Source: an uncultured Eubacterium sp. (GTDB lineage: Bacteria; Bacillota; Clostridia; Lachnospirales; Lachnospiraceae). Taken from it: 15,471 nt of DNA. The notes beneath the pieces were generated by a model, which was not told where the DNA came from, did not search any database, and was given only the letters and a program-made list of their open reading frames with translations. Where the stretch lies: assembly GCA_934358495.1 (NCBI GenBank), contig CAKRKO010000067.1, positions 1 through 15,471 of the forward strand, in the 5' to 3' direction. Of this stretch, positions 5,808 through 13,468 are shown piece after piece (the first letter of the stretch is position 1; each line of letters opens with the position of its first letter). The position numbers and the translations under genes are program-made.

Positions 5808-7900
5808 TGAAATTTGCAATAAAACATGAGATCAAAGGACGTCTACGTGTACATATGGCGCAGCAGCGCATGACATATGAGCAGGCAGACGTCCTGCAAT
5901 ATTATCTGCAGCAGTCTGATCTCGTAGTAGATGCAAAGGTATACGAACAGACAGCGGACGTTGTGATCAGTTACAACGGAGACAGGGCTGCTATTATTCA
6001 TTTATTGTGTACCTTCAAATATCAGCTGGTGGAAGTACCGGAAGGTTATCTGGAGAGTACCGGACGTGAACTGAATGCAGAATATAAAGAAAAATTAATT
6101 TGTAAAGTGGTATGGCATTACGGAAAGAAGCTGATATTACCGGCTCCAATTCGAAATATTATCACAGTTGTAAATGGTATCCGTTATATATGGAAGGGAC
6201 TGCAGAGCCTGCGCCATCGCCGACTGGATGTGGCCGTTCTGGATGCAACGGGTATTGCGGTATCACTGCTCCGTCAGGATATGGGAACCGCAGGTTCCGT
6301 TATGTTCCTGCTTGGAATTGGCGAGCTGCTTGAGGAGTGGACACACAAGAAATCCGTCGGTGATCTGGCACGAAGCATGTCTCTCAACGTAGAGAAAGTA
6401 TGGCAGAAAGTTGGAGACCAGGAAGTTCTGGTATCTTCTTCTACCATTGAAAAAGGCGATGCGATCATCGTTCATGCCGGAAATGTGATCCCGTTTGATG
6501 GTGTGGTAACAGCCGGAGACGCTACCGTAAATCAGGCTTCCCTGACAGGCGAATCCGTACCGGTTGCAAAAACCATAGATTCTTACGTTTACGCAGGTAC
6601 TGTTCTGGAAGAAGGTGAGCTGACCATCCGTGTGGAAGCAACCGGAAGTGCTACAAAATACGAGAAGATTGTTACCATGATCGAGGATTCCGAAAAACTG
6701 AAATCCAATCTGGAAGGAAAAGCAGAGCATCTGGCAGACAAGCTGGTTCCGTATACATTAGGTGGTACGTTACTGACCTGGTTACTCACAAGAAATGCCA
6801 CAAAAGCATTGTCTATCCTGATGGTAGACTTCTCCTGCGCACTGAAACTGGCAATGCCGATTTCCGTGCTTTCCGCAATCCGTGAGGCACAGCAGTGTGA
6901 CATTACCGTCAAAGGCGGAAAATATCTGGAGGCCGTTGCCGAGGCAACAACCATCGTATTTGATAAAACTGGTACACTGACAAAGGCAAAACCGACGGTG
7001 ATCGATGTCATTCCGTTCAACGATTCGGAGCCGGATGAGCTGCTTCGTATCGCAGCCTGCTTGGAAGAACATTTTCCACATTCTATGGCAAAAGCCGTTG
7101 TGACAGCTGCAAAACAGAAAAAGCTGGAGCACGAGGAAATGCATTCTAAAGTGGAATACATAGTAGCACATGGTATTTCTTCTTTCATCGAAGAAAAACG
7201 TGTGGTGATCGGAAGCTATCATTTTGTATTTGAAGATGAACAGTGCCAGATTCCGGAAGGCAAAGAAGTTGTATTTGATAACCTGCCGGAAGAGTGTTCC
7301 TGCCTGTACATGGCTGTTGATCAGCAGCTTGCAGCCGTTATCTGTATCGAAGATCCTGTACGTGAGGAAGCAACGGATGTCATTCAGGATCTGCGTGACA
7401 ATGGTATCCAAAAAATTGTTATGATGACTGGAGACAGCGAGCGTACTGCAGCAGCAATTGCACGCAAAGTCGGTGTGGATGAGTATTATTCTGAAGTTCT
7501 GCCGGAAGATAAAGCAAATTTCGTAGAACAGGAGAAAGCACTTGGTCATAAAGTAATTATGATCGGTGACGGAATCAACGATTCACCGGCTCTGTCAGCC
7601 GCTGACGCAGGTGTGGCCATCAGCGATGGTGCAGCCATTGCCCGTGAGATCGCAGACATTACCATCGCAGCTGATGATCTGCATGAGATCGTGACGTTGA
7701 AGAAGATCAGTAACAGGCTGATGCAGCGCATCCATCGCAATTATCGCTTTATCGTAGCGTTTAATGCAGGACTGATCGCACTTGGTGTTGGTGGAATTAT
7801 TCAGCCGACCACATCTTCTCTGTTACATAACACTTCAACATTGTATATTGGTCTGAAAAGTATGGAAAATCTGCTGGATGAGCAGGAGAAAAATAAATAA
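5807..7900 (+). CDS. Heavy-metal (P1B-like) translocating P-type ATPase
   Basis: 697 residues. It hydrolyses ATP to move a metal cation across the cytoplasmic membrane, probably outward. Residues 1-70 form a non-CxxC HMA-like domain (EIKGRLRVHM). The actuator motif TGES is at 247-250 (SLTGESVPVAK), the phosphorylated D386 is in DKTGTLT, and the hinge GDGIND is at 587-592. The N-domain has FPHSMA in place of the classical HP motif. The final span carries HNTST (674-678), a P1B hallmark. The ion site in the span before D386 reads DFSCALKLAMP (341 onward), so the usual CPC/SPC triad is FSC (C344) without the central proline. That argues against a standard Cu+ or Zn2+/Cd2+ pump; a CtpC-like Mn2+/Zn2+ role is possible. 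It is the second gene of a coupled pair, followed by a terminator. Confidence 0.93.
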   Translation: MKFAIKHEIKGRLRVHMAQQRMTYEQADVLQYYLQQSDLVVDAKVYEQTADVVISYNGDRAAIIHLLCTFKYQLVEVPEGYLESTGRELNAEYKEKLICKVVWHYGKKLILPAPIRNIITVVNGIRYIWKGLQSLRHRRLDVAVLDATGIAVSLLRQDMGTAGSVMFLLGIGELLEEWTHKKSVGDLARSMSLNVEKVWQKVGDQEVLVSSSTIEKGDAIIVHAGNVIPFDGVVTAGDATVNQASLTGESVPVAKTIDSYVYAGTVLEEGELTIRVEATGSATKYEKIVTMIEDSEKLKSNLEGKAEHLADKLVPYTLGGTLLTWLLTRNATKALSILMVDFSCALKLAMPISVLSAIREAQQCDITVKGGKYLEAVAEATTIVFDKTGTLTKAKPTVIDVIPFNDSEPDELLRIAACLEEHFPHSMAKAVVTAAKQKKLEHEEMHSKVEYIVAHGISSFIEEKRVVIGSYHFVFEDEQCQIPEGKEVVFDNLPEECSCLYMAVDQQLAAVICIEDPVREEATDVIQDLRDNGIQKIVMMTGDSERTAAAIARKVGVDEYYSEVLPEDKANFVEQEKALGHKVIMIGDGINDSPALSAADAGVAISDGAAIAREIADITIAADDLHEIVTLKKISNRLMQRIHRNYRFIVAFNAGLIALGVGGIIQPTTSSLLHNTSTLYIGLKSMENLLDEQEKNK

Positions 7901-7940
7901 AAGCATGTTGTGATGAAAAATGATTGTGCTTAAGGATAAG

Positions 7941-7981
7941 AAACCCGTGGAACTTTGAAAAATAGGCTCCATGGGTTTTTT
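7941..7981 (+). terminator. Intrinsic terminator of the P-ATPase operon
   Basis: AAACCCGTGGA (7941-7951) pairs with TCCATGGGTTT (7968-7978), 11 bp with one G.U, and the 3' arm runs into six T residues (7976-7981). It sits 40 bases after the ATPase stop. Confidence 0.8.
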
Positions 7982-8116
7982 GCTGGTTGGAAAATGGAAC
8001 GCACACGCTCTTATATCATAATTTGGAAAATTTTGATATGCCTGCTCCTTTTTCGTAAAATATAGGTTATGGAGCTGTTCTTTTTATTGGATAATTGTTT
8101 ATTTTCAGAGAAGTAA

Positions 8117-8145
8117 TTGTTTTTTACGTGAAAATCCGCTATACT
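8117..8145 (+). promoter_or_regulatory. Probable promoter of the tcdA operon
   Basis: TTGTTT (8117-8122), a 17-base spacer and TATACT (8140-8145). The predicted start near 8152 leaves an AT-rich leader of about 105 bases in which no clear structure is seen. The rest of the 7982-8257 gap shows nothing else supportable. Confidence 0.55.
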
Positions 8146-8257
8146 ATCACAGGCAATTAATTCATAGTAAAATAGTAAACAATAAAGAATCTTATAAAAA
8201 CATATGGGTTCTGAAATGTTCGAATAATATCAAAAGTACGATGGAGGATAAATATTT

Positions 8258-9073
8258 ATGGAAGAAAATACTTCTTTGCATACAGAATGTGCGCATAAGC
8301 CGCGCCCGGCTGTGTTGAACCAGTTTTCCAGAACGGAACTGCTTCTGGGAGAAGACAACATGCAGCGCCTGTTCAACGCCAGAGTGGCCGTATTCGGTAT
8401 CGGCGGCGTCGGCGGATACACTGTGGAAGCACTGGCTCGTGTGGGCGTTGGAACACTGGATCTGATTGATGATGACCGGATCTGTCTGACAAACTTAAAT
8501 CGTCAGATTTTTGCAACAAGAAAAACCATTGGAAAATATAAAGTAGATGTAGCGAAAGAGCGTATTCTGGAGATTAACCCGAAGGCAGTGGTCAACACAT
8601 ATAAGACATTTTATATGCCGGATACTGCAGATCAGTTTGATTTTTCCCAGTACGATTACGTGGTAGATGCGATTGATACCGTAACCGGAAAGCTGATGCT
8701 TGTGGAGCAGGCAAAAGCCGCAGGTGTGCCGATCATCAGTTCCATGGGAGCAGGAAACAAAATGGATGCGTCTGCATTTGAAGTGGCAGATATTTATGAA
8801 ACTTCTGTCTGCCCATTGGCAAAAGTGATGCGCCGCGAGCTGAAAAAACGCGGTATTGATCATCTGAAAGTTGTTTATTCCAAGGAAAAACCGATGACAC
8901 CAATTGACGAGACCGAAAACAGCTGTAAAAACAATTGTGTCTGCCCGCCGGGAACCGCAAGAAAATGTACCGTGCGCCGTCAGATTCCGGGAAGTCTTGC
9001 ATTTGTGCCGTCAGTAGTCGGACTCATCATCGCAGGTGAGATCACAAAAGATTTGACAGAATTACCGCAGTAG
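8258..9073 (+). CDS. tcdA: tRNA threonylcarbamoyladenosine dehydratase
   Basis: 271 residues. TcdA (CsdL) is an E1-like enzyme that uses ATP to cyclise t6A37 of ANN-decoding tRNAs to ct6A. The nucleotide-binding GIGGVGG is at 47-53, the acidic strand end DDD at 71-73, and NLNRQIF at 79-85, all standard for the ThiF/E1 fold. ETSVCPLAKVMRRELKKRGI (181-200) is the TcdA-specific segment with C185. A four-cysteine cluster (C223, C227, C229, C237) probably binds a metal or forms disulfides; I believe this insertion is common in clostridial members. The first 21 residues precede the conserved QFSRTELLLG and are an N-terminal extension; the ATG at 8258 is still preferred because of its GGAGG at 8243-8247. 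It is followed 12 bases on by a rhodanese-TtcA fusion, suggesting a tRNA-modification operon. Confidence 0.93.
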   Translation: MEENTSLHTECAHKPRPAVLNQFSRTELLLGEDNMQRLFNARVAVFGIGGVGGYTVEALARVGVGTLDLIDDDRICLTNLNRQIFATRKTIGKYKVDVAKERILEINPKAVVNTYKTFYMPDTADQFDFSQYDYVVDAIDTVTGKLMLVEQAKAAGVPIISSMGAGNKMDASAFEVADIYETSVCPLAKVMRRELKKRGIDHLKVVYSKEKPMTPIDETENSCKNNCVCPPGTARKCTVRRQIPGSLAFVPSVVGLIIAGEITKDLTELPQ

Positions 9074-9085
9074 AAAGGAGATCAT

Positions 9086-10249
9086 ATGGGAGAAATACAG
9101 TTATCTGTACAGGAACTGTTTGCAATGCCGGAAAACAGCTATCAGTTAGTTGATATCCGGGATGAGCGTGCACGTTCCTATGGTGTGATCCCGGGCAGTG
9201 TGGCTCTGAGTGCAGAGGAACTGCCGGAATCACAGGAAATTGATAAAAATAAGACAGTTGTTATTTATTGCCAGAAAGGTGAGATGAGTGTTCCGGCAGC
9301 GGAAGCACTGCAGGAAGCCGGCGTGGATGCAAAAAGTTTGAATGGTGGATACTTAGCCTGGTTGATGGAATCCATGAAACAGAAAGAAGAAGCCAAAAAG
9401 GAAGAAGAGACTCCGGAGTATGTGGAAATCGAGCAGAGTATCCGCAAAAAGTTCCGGAAAACCATCTGGTGTCGTTTTACCCGTGCAGTACGTGAGTACG
9501 AGCTGGTAAAAGAGGGCGACAAGATTGCAGTCTGTATCTCCGGGGGAAAAGATTCCATGCTGATGGCAAAACTTTTCCAGGAGTTGAAACGCCATAATAA
9601 GTTTAACTTTGAAGTGGTGTTTCTGGTAATGGATCCGGGATACAGCCCGGCAAACAGACAGATCATTGAGGCCAACGCAAAGAGAATGAATATTCCGATC
9701 ACTATTTTCGAGTCGGATATTTTTGATGCGGTATTTAATATAGAAAAATCACCGTGCTATCTGTGTGCGAGAATGCGCCGCGGACATCTATATAGCAAAG
9801 CAAAAGAGCTTGGCTGCAACAAGATTGCTCTGGGCCATCATTATGATGATGTCATTGAGACCATTCTGATGGGTATGCTTTACGGAGCTCAGATGCAGAC
9901 CATGATGCCAAAGCTACACAGTACAAACTTTGAAGGCATGGAGCTGATCCGTCCGCTGTATCTGATTCGTGAGGATGATATCAAAAAATGGCGTGACAGC
10001 AATGACCTGCACTTTATTCAGTGTGCATGTAAGTTTACCGATACCTGCAGCACCTGCGGTGGCGAGAACACATCAAAGCGTGTGGAAGTGAAGAATTTGA
10101 TCCGTCAGTTGAAAGAGACAAATCCGTTCGTGGAATCCAATATTTTCAAAAGCGTGGAAAATGTGAACTTAAGCACCGTCATTGCATACAAGAAAGATGG
10201 TGTGAAACATCACTTCCTGGATGATTACGATAGAATAGAGGAAAACTAA
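9086..10249 (+). CDS. Rhodanese-TtcA fusion (tRNA 2-thiolation PP-loop protein)
   Basis: 387 residues in two parts. Residues 1-95 are a rhodanese-like domain (QLVDIRDERARSYGVIPGSV) with the active cysteine C62 in CQKGEMS; the usual loop arginine is Met. After a charged linker (about 96-130), residues 115-387 match TtcA, which makes 2-thiocytidine at tRNA position 32. The PP-loop SGGKDS is at 152-157. The cluster-type CYLC is at 224-227 followed by ARMRRGHLY, then IALGHHYDD, and C313, C315, C321 and C324 lie near the C-terminus in place of the simpler E. coli CxxC. The fusion implies that the rhodanese cysteine hands persulfide sulfur directly to the thiolase, which is inference. AAAGGAG ends 5 bases before the ATG. 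It forms an operon with tcdA. The exact tRNA target could differ from TtcA. Confidence 0.9.
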   Translation: MGEIQLSVQELFAMPENSYQLVDIRDERARSYGVIPGSVALSAEELPESQEIDKNKTVVIYCQKGEMSVPAAEALQEAGVDAKSLNGGYLAWLMESMKQKEEAKKEEETPEYVEIEQSIRKKFRKTIWCRFTRAVREYELVKEGDKIAVCISGGKDSMLMAKLFQELKRHNKFNFEVVFLVMDPGYSPANRQIIEANAKRMNIPITIFESDIFDAVFNIEKSPCYLCARMRRGHLYSKAKELGCNKIALGHHYDDVIETILMGMLYGAQMQTMMPKLHSTNFEGMELIRPLYLIREDDIKKWRDSNDLHFIQCACKFTDTCSTCGGENTSKRVEVKNLIRQLKETNPFVESNIFKSVENVNLSTVIAYKKDGVKHHFLDDYDRIEEN

Positions 10250-10273
10250 AAAAACTGAAAGATGCAACTGCCA

Positions 10274-10320
10274 GTTGACGGATTTTCAAGGGTAATTGGT
10301 GGTTGTCAATCGTTTTTTTT
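10274..10320 (+). terminator. Possible terminator after the rhodanese-TtcA gene
   Basis: GTTGACGG (10274-10281) can pair with TTGTCAAT (10303-10310), 8 bp with three G.U pairs, followed by CG and eight T residues (10313-10320). CAACT (10265-10269) and AGTTG (10273-10277) could form a competing small hairpin. A TATAAT at 10323-10328 directly after the T-run might serve the next gene, but its -35 is poor. Nothing else is evident up to 10515. Confidence 0.45.
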
Positions 10321-10515
10321 CGTATAATGAATCCATCAGGAGAAGTTTTGCTGAGGACATCAAAAGCAGAACGGATTCTGATGGATTTTTTGTTTAATAG
10401 GGAATACGCTGAATGGAAAAATATTCTATTGATAATAGCGGGTAAGTATGTGATAACATATTTCCTTCTATCAGATGGAAACAATTTATTTATAATAGGA
10501 AAGGTATCAAGGGTT

Positions 10516-11592
10516 ATGAAACTTGCAGAAAAAATTATGACATTGAGAAAGCAACGCGGCTGGTCGCAGGAAGAACTGGCGCAGCAGCTTTCTGTATCAC
10601 GACAGTCTGTATCGAAATGGGAGAGCGGAGCGTCCATGCCAGATTTGGATAAAATCTTAAAGATGAGTGAGATTTTTGGTGTATCCACAGACACTCTTTT
10701 AAAAGAAGAAATGGAGTTGAACGAGAGAAAAACAACATTTGAAGATTTACAGAATGAACAGATGAAAACGGATACGTCGGGTATGACAAATTTTTGTAGT
10801 AATCAAAATAGCACGCAGCAGCAATTTGGAGAAGATACACGAAGTGAAGAAATTCCAACGAATCATGTTTCTATGCAGGAGGCAAGGGATTATCTTGAAT
10901 GGGCAAAACACAAAGCCCCGTGGATCGCATTAGGAACATTTCTGTGTATATTATCTCCGGTATGGCTTTTATTGCTTGGCGGAATGGCAGAATATAAGGT
11001 GCTTCCGATCACGGAGGATATGGCAGGTGGAATGGGCGTTGCGATCCTTCTGGGCATAGTGGCTGTGGCAGTCGCAATTTTTATCATTAAGGGTGCGCAT
11101 AAGGAACGCTTTTGTTCTTTTGAAACACAGCACATCGTAGCGGAAGAGGAAGTTCGAAAGATGGTTTTGGAAGAAAAACAGGAATTTGCCCCGCTGAGTC
11201 GTAAATGCACGGTGACAGGTGTGATTCTTTCCATTGTCAGTGTGGTGCCGATGATGCTGATGGCAGCATTTTCCATGCCGGATATTTATTATATCTACAG
11301 TCTTGCCGTTCTGCTGATATTTGTGGCAATTGCAACTTTTTTCTTTGTGTGGTCAGGAACAATCACAGGAAGTTACCAGATTTTGCTGGAGGAAGAGGAC
11401 TACAGCGTGAAAAATAAGCAGAGCAGTGGCAGAAGAAAACAGGTTTCCAAAATTTACTGGCGTTCTGTAACCGCAATCTATCTGGCAGTCAGCTTTTTGA
11501 CAAATCGATGGGATGTGACCTGGATCATCTGGGTCTGCGCAGGGGTGCTATGTGGCGCGGTTTCTGCTATAATGTCTTTATCGAGAAGATAA
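10516..11592 (+). CDS. XRE-family helix-turn-helix membrane protein
   Basis: 358 residues from the ATG at 10516, chosen because the XRE domain begins there (MKLAEKIMTLRKQRGWSQEE) and AGGAAAGG lies about 11 bases upstream; the same frame stays open from 10303, but that segment has no domain character. Residues 1-62 are a Cro/CI-type DNA-binding domain (LAQQLSVSRQSVSKWESG), the kind that often represses its own promoter. A polar linker (65-130) leads to a membrane part with hydrophobic spans near 136-156, 171-192, 233-252, 257-280 and one or two more at the C-terminus. Such proteins may sense the membrane or a signal and respond at DNA. Neighbours on both sides have separate functions, and the target is unknown. 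Confidence 0.85.
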   Translation: MKLAEKIMTLRKQRGWSQEELAQQLSVSRQSVSKWESGASMPDLDKILKMSEIFGVSTDTLLKEEMELNERKTTFEDLQNEQMKTDTSGMTNFCSNQNSTQQQFGEDTRSEEIPTNHVSMQEARDYLEWAKHKAPWIALGTFLCILSPVWLLLLGGMAEYKVLPITEDMAGGMGVAILLGIVAVAVAIFIIKGAHKERFCSFETQHIVAEEEVRKMVLEEKQEFAPLSRKCTVTGVILSIVSVVPMMLMAAFSMPDIYYIYSLAVLLIFVAIATFFFVWSGTITGSYQILLEEEDYSVKNKQSSGRRKQVSKIYWRSVTAIYLAVSFLTNRWDVTWIIWVCAGVLCGAVSAIMSLSRR

Positions 11593-11649
11593 ATTCTGCA
11601 GAGCCCAAAGTGGAGAAAGTTGGAAATGGGATAAAGGGGGAAATTCCAA

Positions 11650-13248
11650 GTGGAGATTACATTGGCATTATTACTTTATTTTATCCGGGATCTGGAGCCG
11701 GTGACGGTAAAGGAACCGGAAAATGCGCGGTATTTTCTGGGGGCACAGCAGTACTGGAAAAATGAAATTTTTCAGGCAAATAAGTTGAAGCAAAATGACA
11801 TTGTATTTCAAAAAGACGAGGATTATCAGTATCTGTATGTTGCAAGGCTGTCGGAAATACTGGAGGACGCAGAGTCGTTGCATGCAGATATGGCGATTCT
11901 TGCCTCAGCAGACCGCGCGTGTGAAGAAGATCAACTGAAGAAGATTCCGGCGGGAGTGATTCTGGTGTCAGGTAAATATGGCGTACCCTATGTGCTGAAT
12001 CGGATGATCAATATTTTTCGGTTTCTGACAGAGTGGGATAAACGGATGCATATCGCAGCACTGGAAGGCAAAAATGTACAGGAAATGCTGGATCTGAGTG
12101 CGGAGATATTGGAATATCCCATGACTGTGTTTGATTCGGGGTTTAACGTGCTGGCGTATACCAGTGCACTTCCGACAATCGAGACACATTTTCAGGAGAC
12201 AATCCGCAACGGATACACCAATGCCTATACTATGTCGTTGGTGCGGCAGCAGCGTATTTTTTCCAAATTGGAGAAACAGCCACTCATTGTTGCGCCTGCG
12301 GTGGAAAATCCGGAACTGCAAAATGTGTATATGGCGTTTGCTGCGGATGGAAATGTCCTCGGTTATGGCTATATTTTCCCGAATCGGACAGAGATTGAAA
12401 TGGGATATCTGGATCTGCTGAAAATATTTATCGCAAACCTGACGTTCTGCCTGCAGCGGGAATATGAGCATCAGCGGTTCGGTCAGATGCTGTATGAGAC
12501 CTTGCTTTTGAATCTGATGAAGCCTTCCGGCATTTCACCGGAGCAGTTATCAGAGCAGCTGAAAAATATTGAAGGACTGGAAGCGGAAGGCTGTTTTGCA
12601 CTTGGTGTGCTGGAATTTGAGGAGACGGAAAATGTCCCTTTGCCATTTCTTGCCCGACAGATTGCCCGGGCTATGTGGGATGTGCGTCCATTCCTATATG
12701 AAGATAAGATCTGTATGCTGAAGATTATGAAAACTGGCAGCAGATCATGGAACGGATTCAGCAAGCAGGAAGAAATAAATCTGAGTCATGTGTTGGACAA
12801 TTACAGTTATCGGTTTGGCATCAGCAATGAATTTTATCAGATCATGGAACTTCCGGCGGCTTTTCATCAGGCACAGGCAGCTCTGAATTTTGGAAAAAAA
12901 GAAAAACGCAGTGTCTGTCGATATGCGGATTACTACTATTTTGATCTATTTGCCAGTATGGAAACAAAAATGCCATTGGAGCATTTGAAAATGGGATTAT
13001 ATCGGAAACTGCAGGAGTATGATTTGCAGAATCAGACAAGGTACTGCAGTCAGATCCTGATGTATCTGAAATGTGACTGTAACGCTACCCATGCGGCAGA
13101 ACAGATATATCTGCACCGCAACACGGTCCGCAAGGCCGTTCAGTTTGTGGAGGATACTTGGCAGGTAGATTTAAAGGATACAGAAATGAAGAAACAGATG
13201 GTCATGGGAGAACTTGTGGATCAGTATCTGGCATGGAAAAATCGTTAG
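11650..13248 (+). CDS. PucR/CdaR-type transcriptional regulator
   Basis: 532 residues. The C-terminal segment (about 468-532) is a PucR-type helix-turn-helix: LKCDCNATHAAEQIYLHRNT, then VRKAVQFVEDTW. These regulators usually activate catabolic operons. The central part (about 135-275) contains YPMTVFDSGFNVLAYTSALP and is GAF-like, a likely small-molecule sensor. The N-terminal 110 residues resemble the PucR N-terminal domain only loosely. The start is a GTG at 11650, chosen because AAAGGGGGAAA (11633-11643) lies just upstream and the next codons continue a conserved-looking N-terminus. It sits 57 bases after the XRE gene and immediately before the flavoprotein/ferredoxin pair, which it probably controls; the inducer is unknown. 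Confidence 0.87.
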   Translation: MEITLALLLYFIRDLEPVTVKEPENARYFLGAQQYWKNEIFQANKLKQNDIVFQKDEDYQYLYVARLSEILEDAESLHADMAILASADRACEEDQLKKIPAGVILVSGKYGVPYVLNRMINIFRFLTEWDKRMHIAALEGKNVQEMLDLSAEILEYPMTVFDSGFNVLAYTSALPTIETHFQETIRNGYTNAYTMSLVRQQRIFSKLEKQPLIVAPAVENPELQNVYMAFAADGNVLGYGYIFPNRTEIEMGYLDLLKIFIANLTFCLQREYEHQRFGQMLYETLLLNLMKPSGISPEQLSEQLKNIEGLEAEGCFALGVLEFEETENVPLPFLARQIARAMWDVRPFLYEDKICMLKIMKTGSRSWNGFSKQEEINLSHVLDNYSYRFGISNEFYQIMELPAAFHQAQAALNFGKKEKRSVCRYADYYYFDLFASMETKMPLEHLKMGLYRKLQEYDLQNQTRYCSQILMYLKCDCNATHAAEQIYLHRNTVRKAVQFVEDTWQVDLKDTEMKKQMVMGELVDQYLAWKNR

Positions 13249-13308
13249 TGTCCACTATGCACATTTGAAGAGAAAAAAACAGACAAAACAGTGCTTTTTT
13301 GGTGATGA

Positions 13309-13377
13309 AAAACATCCTGCAATTTGTTAGACTTTCAGTAACAGAGAGGAAAACAGATTTGCAGGATGTTTTGTTTG
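13309..13377 (+). terminator. Long perfect hairpin between regulator and flavoprotein genes
   Basis: AAAACATCCTGCAA (13309-13322) and TTGCAGGATGTTTT (13359-13372) form a perfect 14-bp stem around a 36-base loop, followed by GTTTG. It may end the regulator transcript. The loop is long for a terminator and the T-run is broken, so an operator or attenuator role is also possible. Confidence 0.55.
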
Positions 13378-13384
13378 TGTGACA

Positions 13385-13390
13385 TATAAT
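13385..13390 (+). promoter_or_regulatory. -10 element of the flavoprotein/ferredoxin operon
   Basis: TATAAT at 13385-13390 has no recognisable -35 at 17 bases; that position falls inside the right arm of the long hairpin. A good -10 with a missing -35 suggests dependence on an activator such as the adjacent PucR-type protein. The predicted start is near 13397. Confidence 0.4.
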
Positions 13391-13468
13391 CTTTCCGATA
13401 AAAAGCAGACAAAACACAGCAGAATGTTTTCCTGATAAAAATAAGTTTCAGACGAGAGGAGAACAGGT

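Larger units (their letters stand above)
13280..13416. repeat. Paired 11-bp direct repeats before the flavoprotein gene
   Basis: CAGACAAAACA occurs exactly at 13280-13290 and 13406-13416, 126 bp apart and on either side of the long hairpin and the -10 candidate. They are candidate binding sites for the upstream PucR-type regulator. Confidence 0.35.

Noticed and set aside
6782..7549. 255-codon open frame on the minus strand inside the P-ATPase
   Set aside because: It is antisense to a clearly conserved gene, its translation is rich in Cys, His and Phe without any domain, and it has no ribosome site.
10303..10515. N-terminal extension of the XRE membrane protein (start at 10303)
   Set aside because: The extension has no domain character, overlaps a terminator-like T-run, and the HTH domain begins exactly at the ATG at 10516, which has its own ribosome site.
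11508..11765. 85-codon frame bridging the XRE and PucR-type genes
   Set aside because: It overlaps both conserved genes in another frame, and the RBS fits the GTG at 11650 instead.
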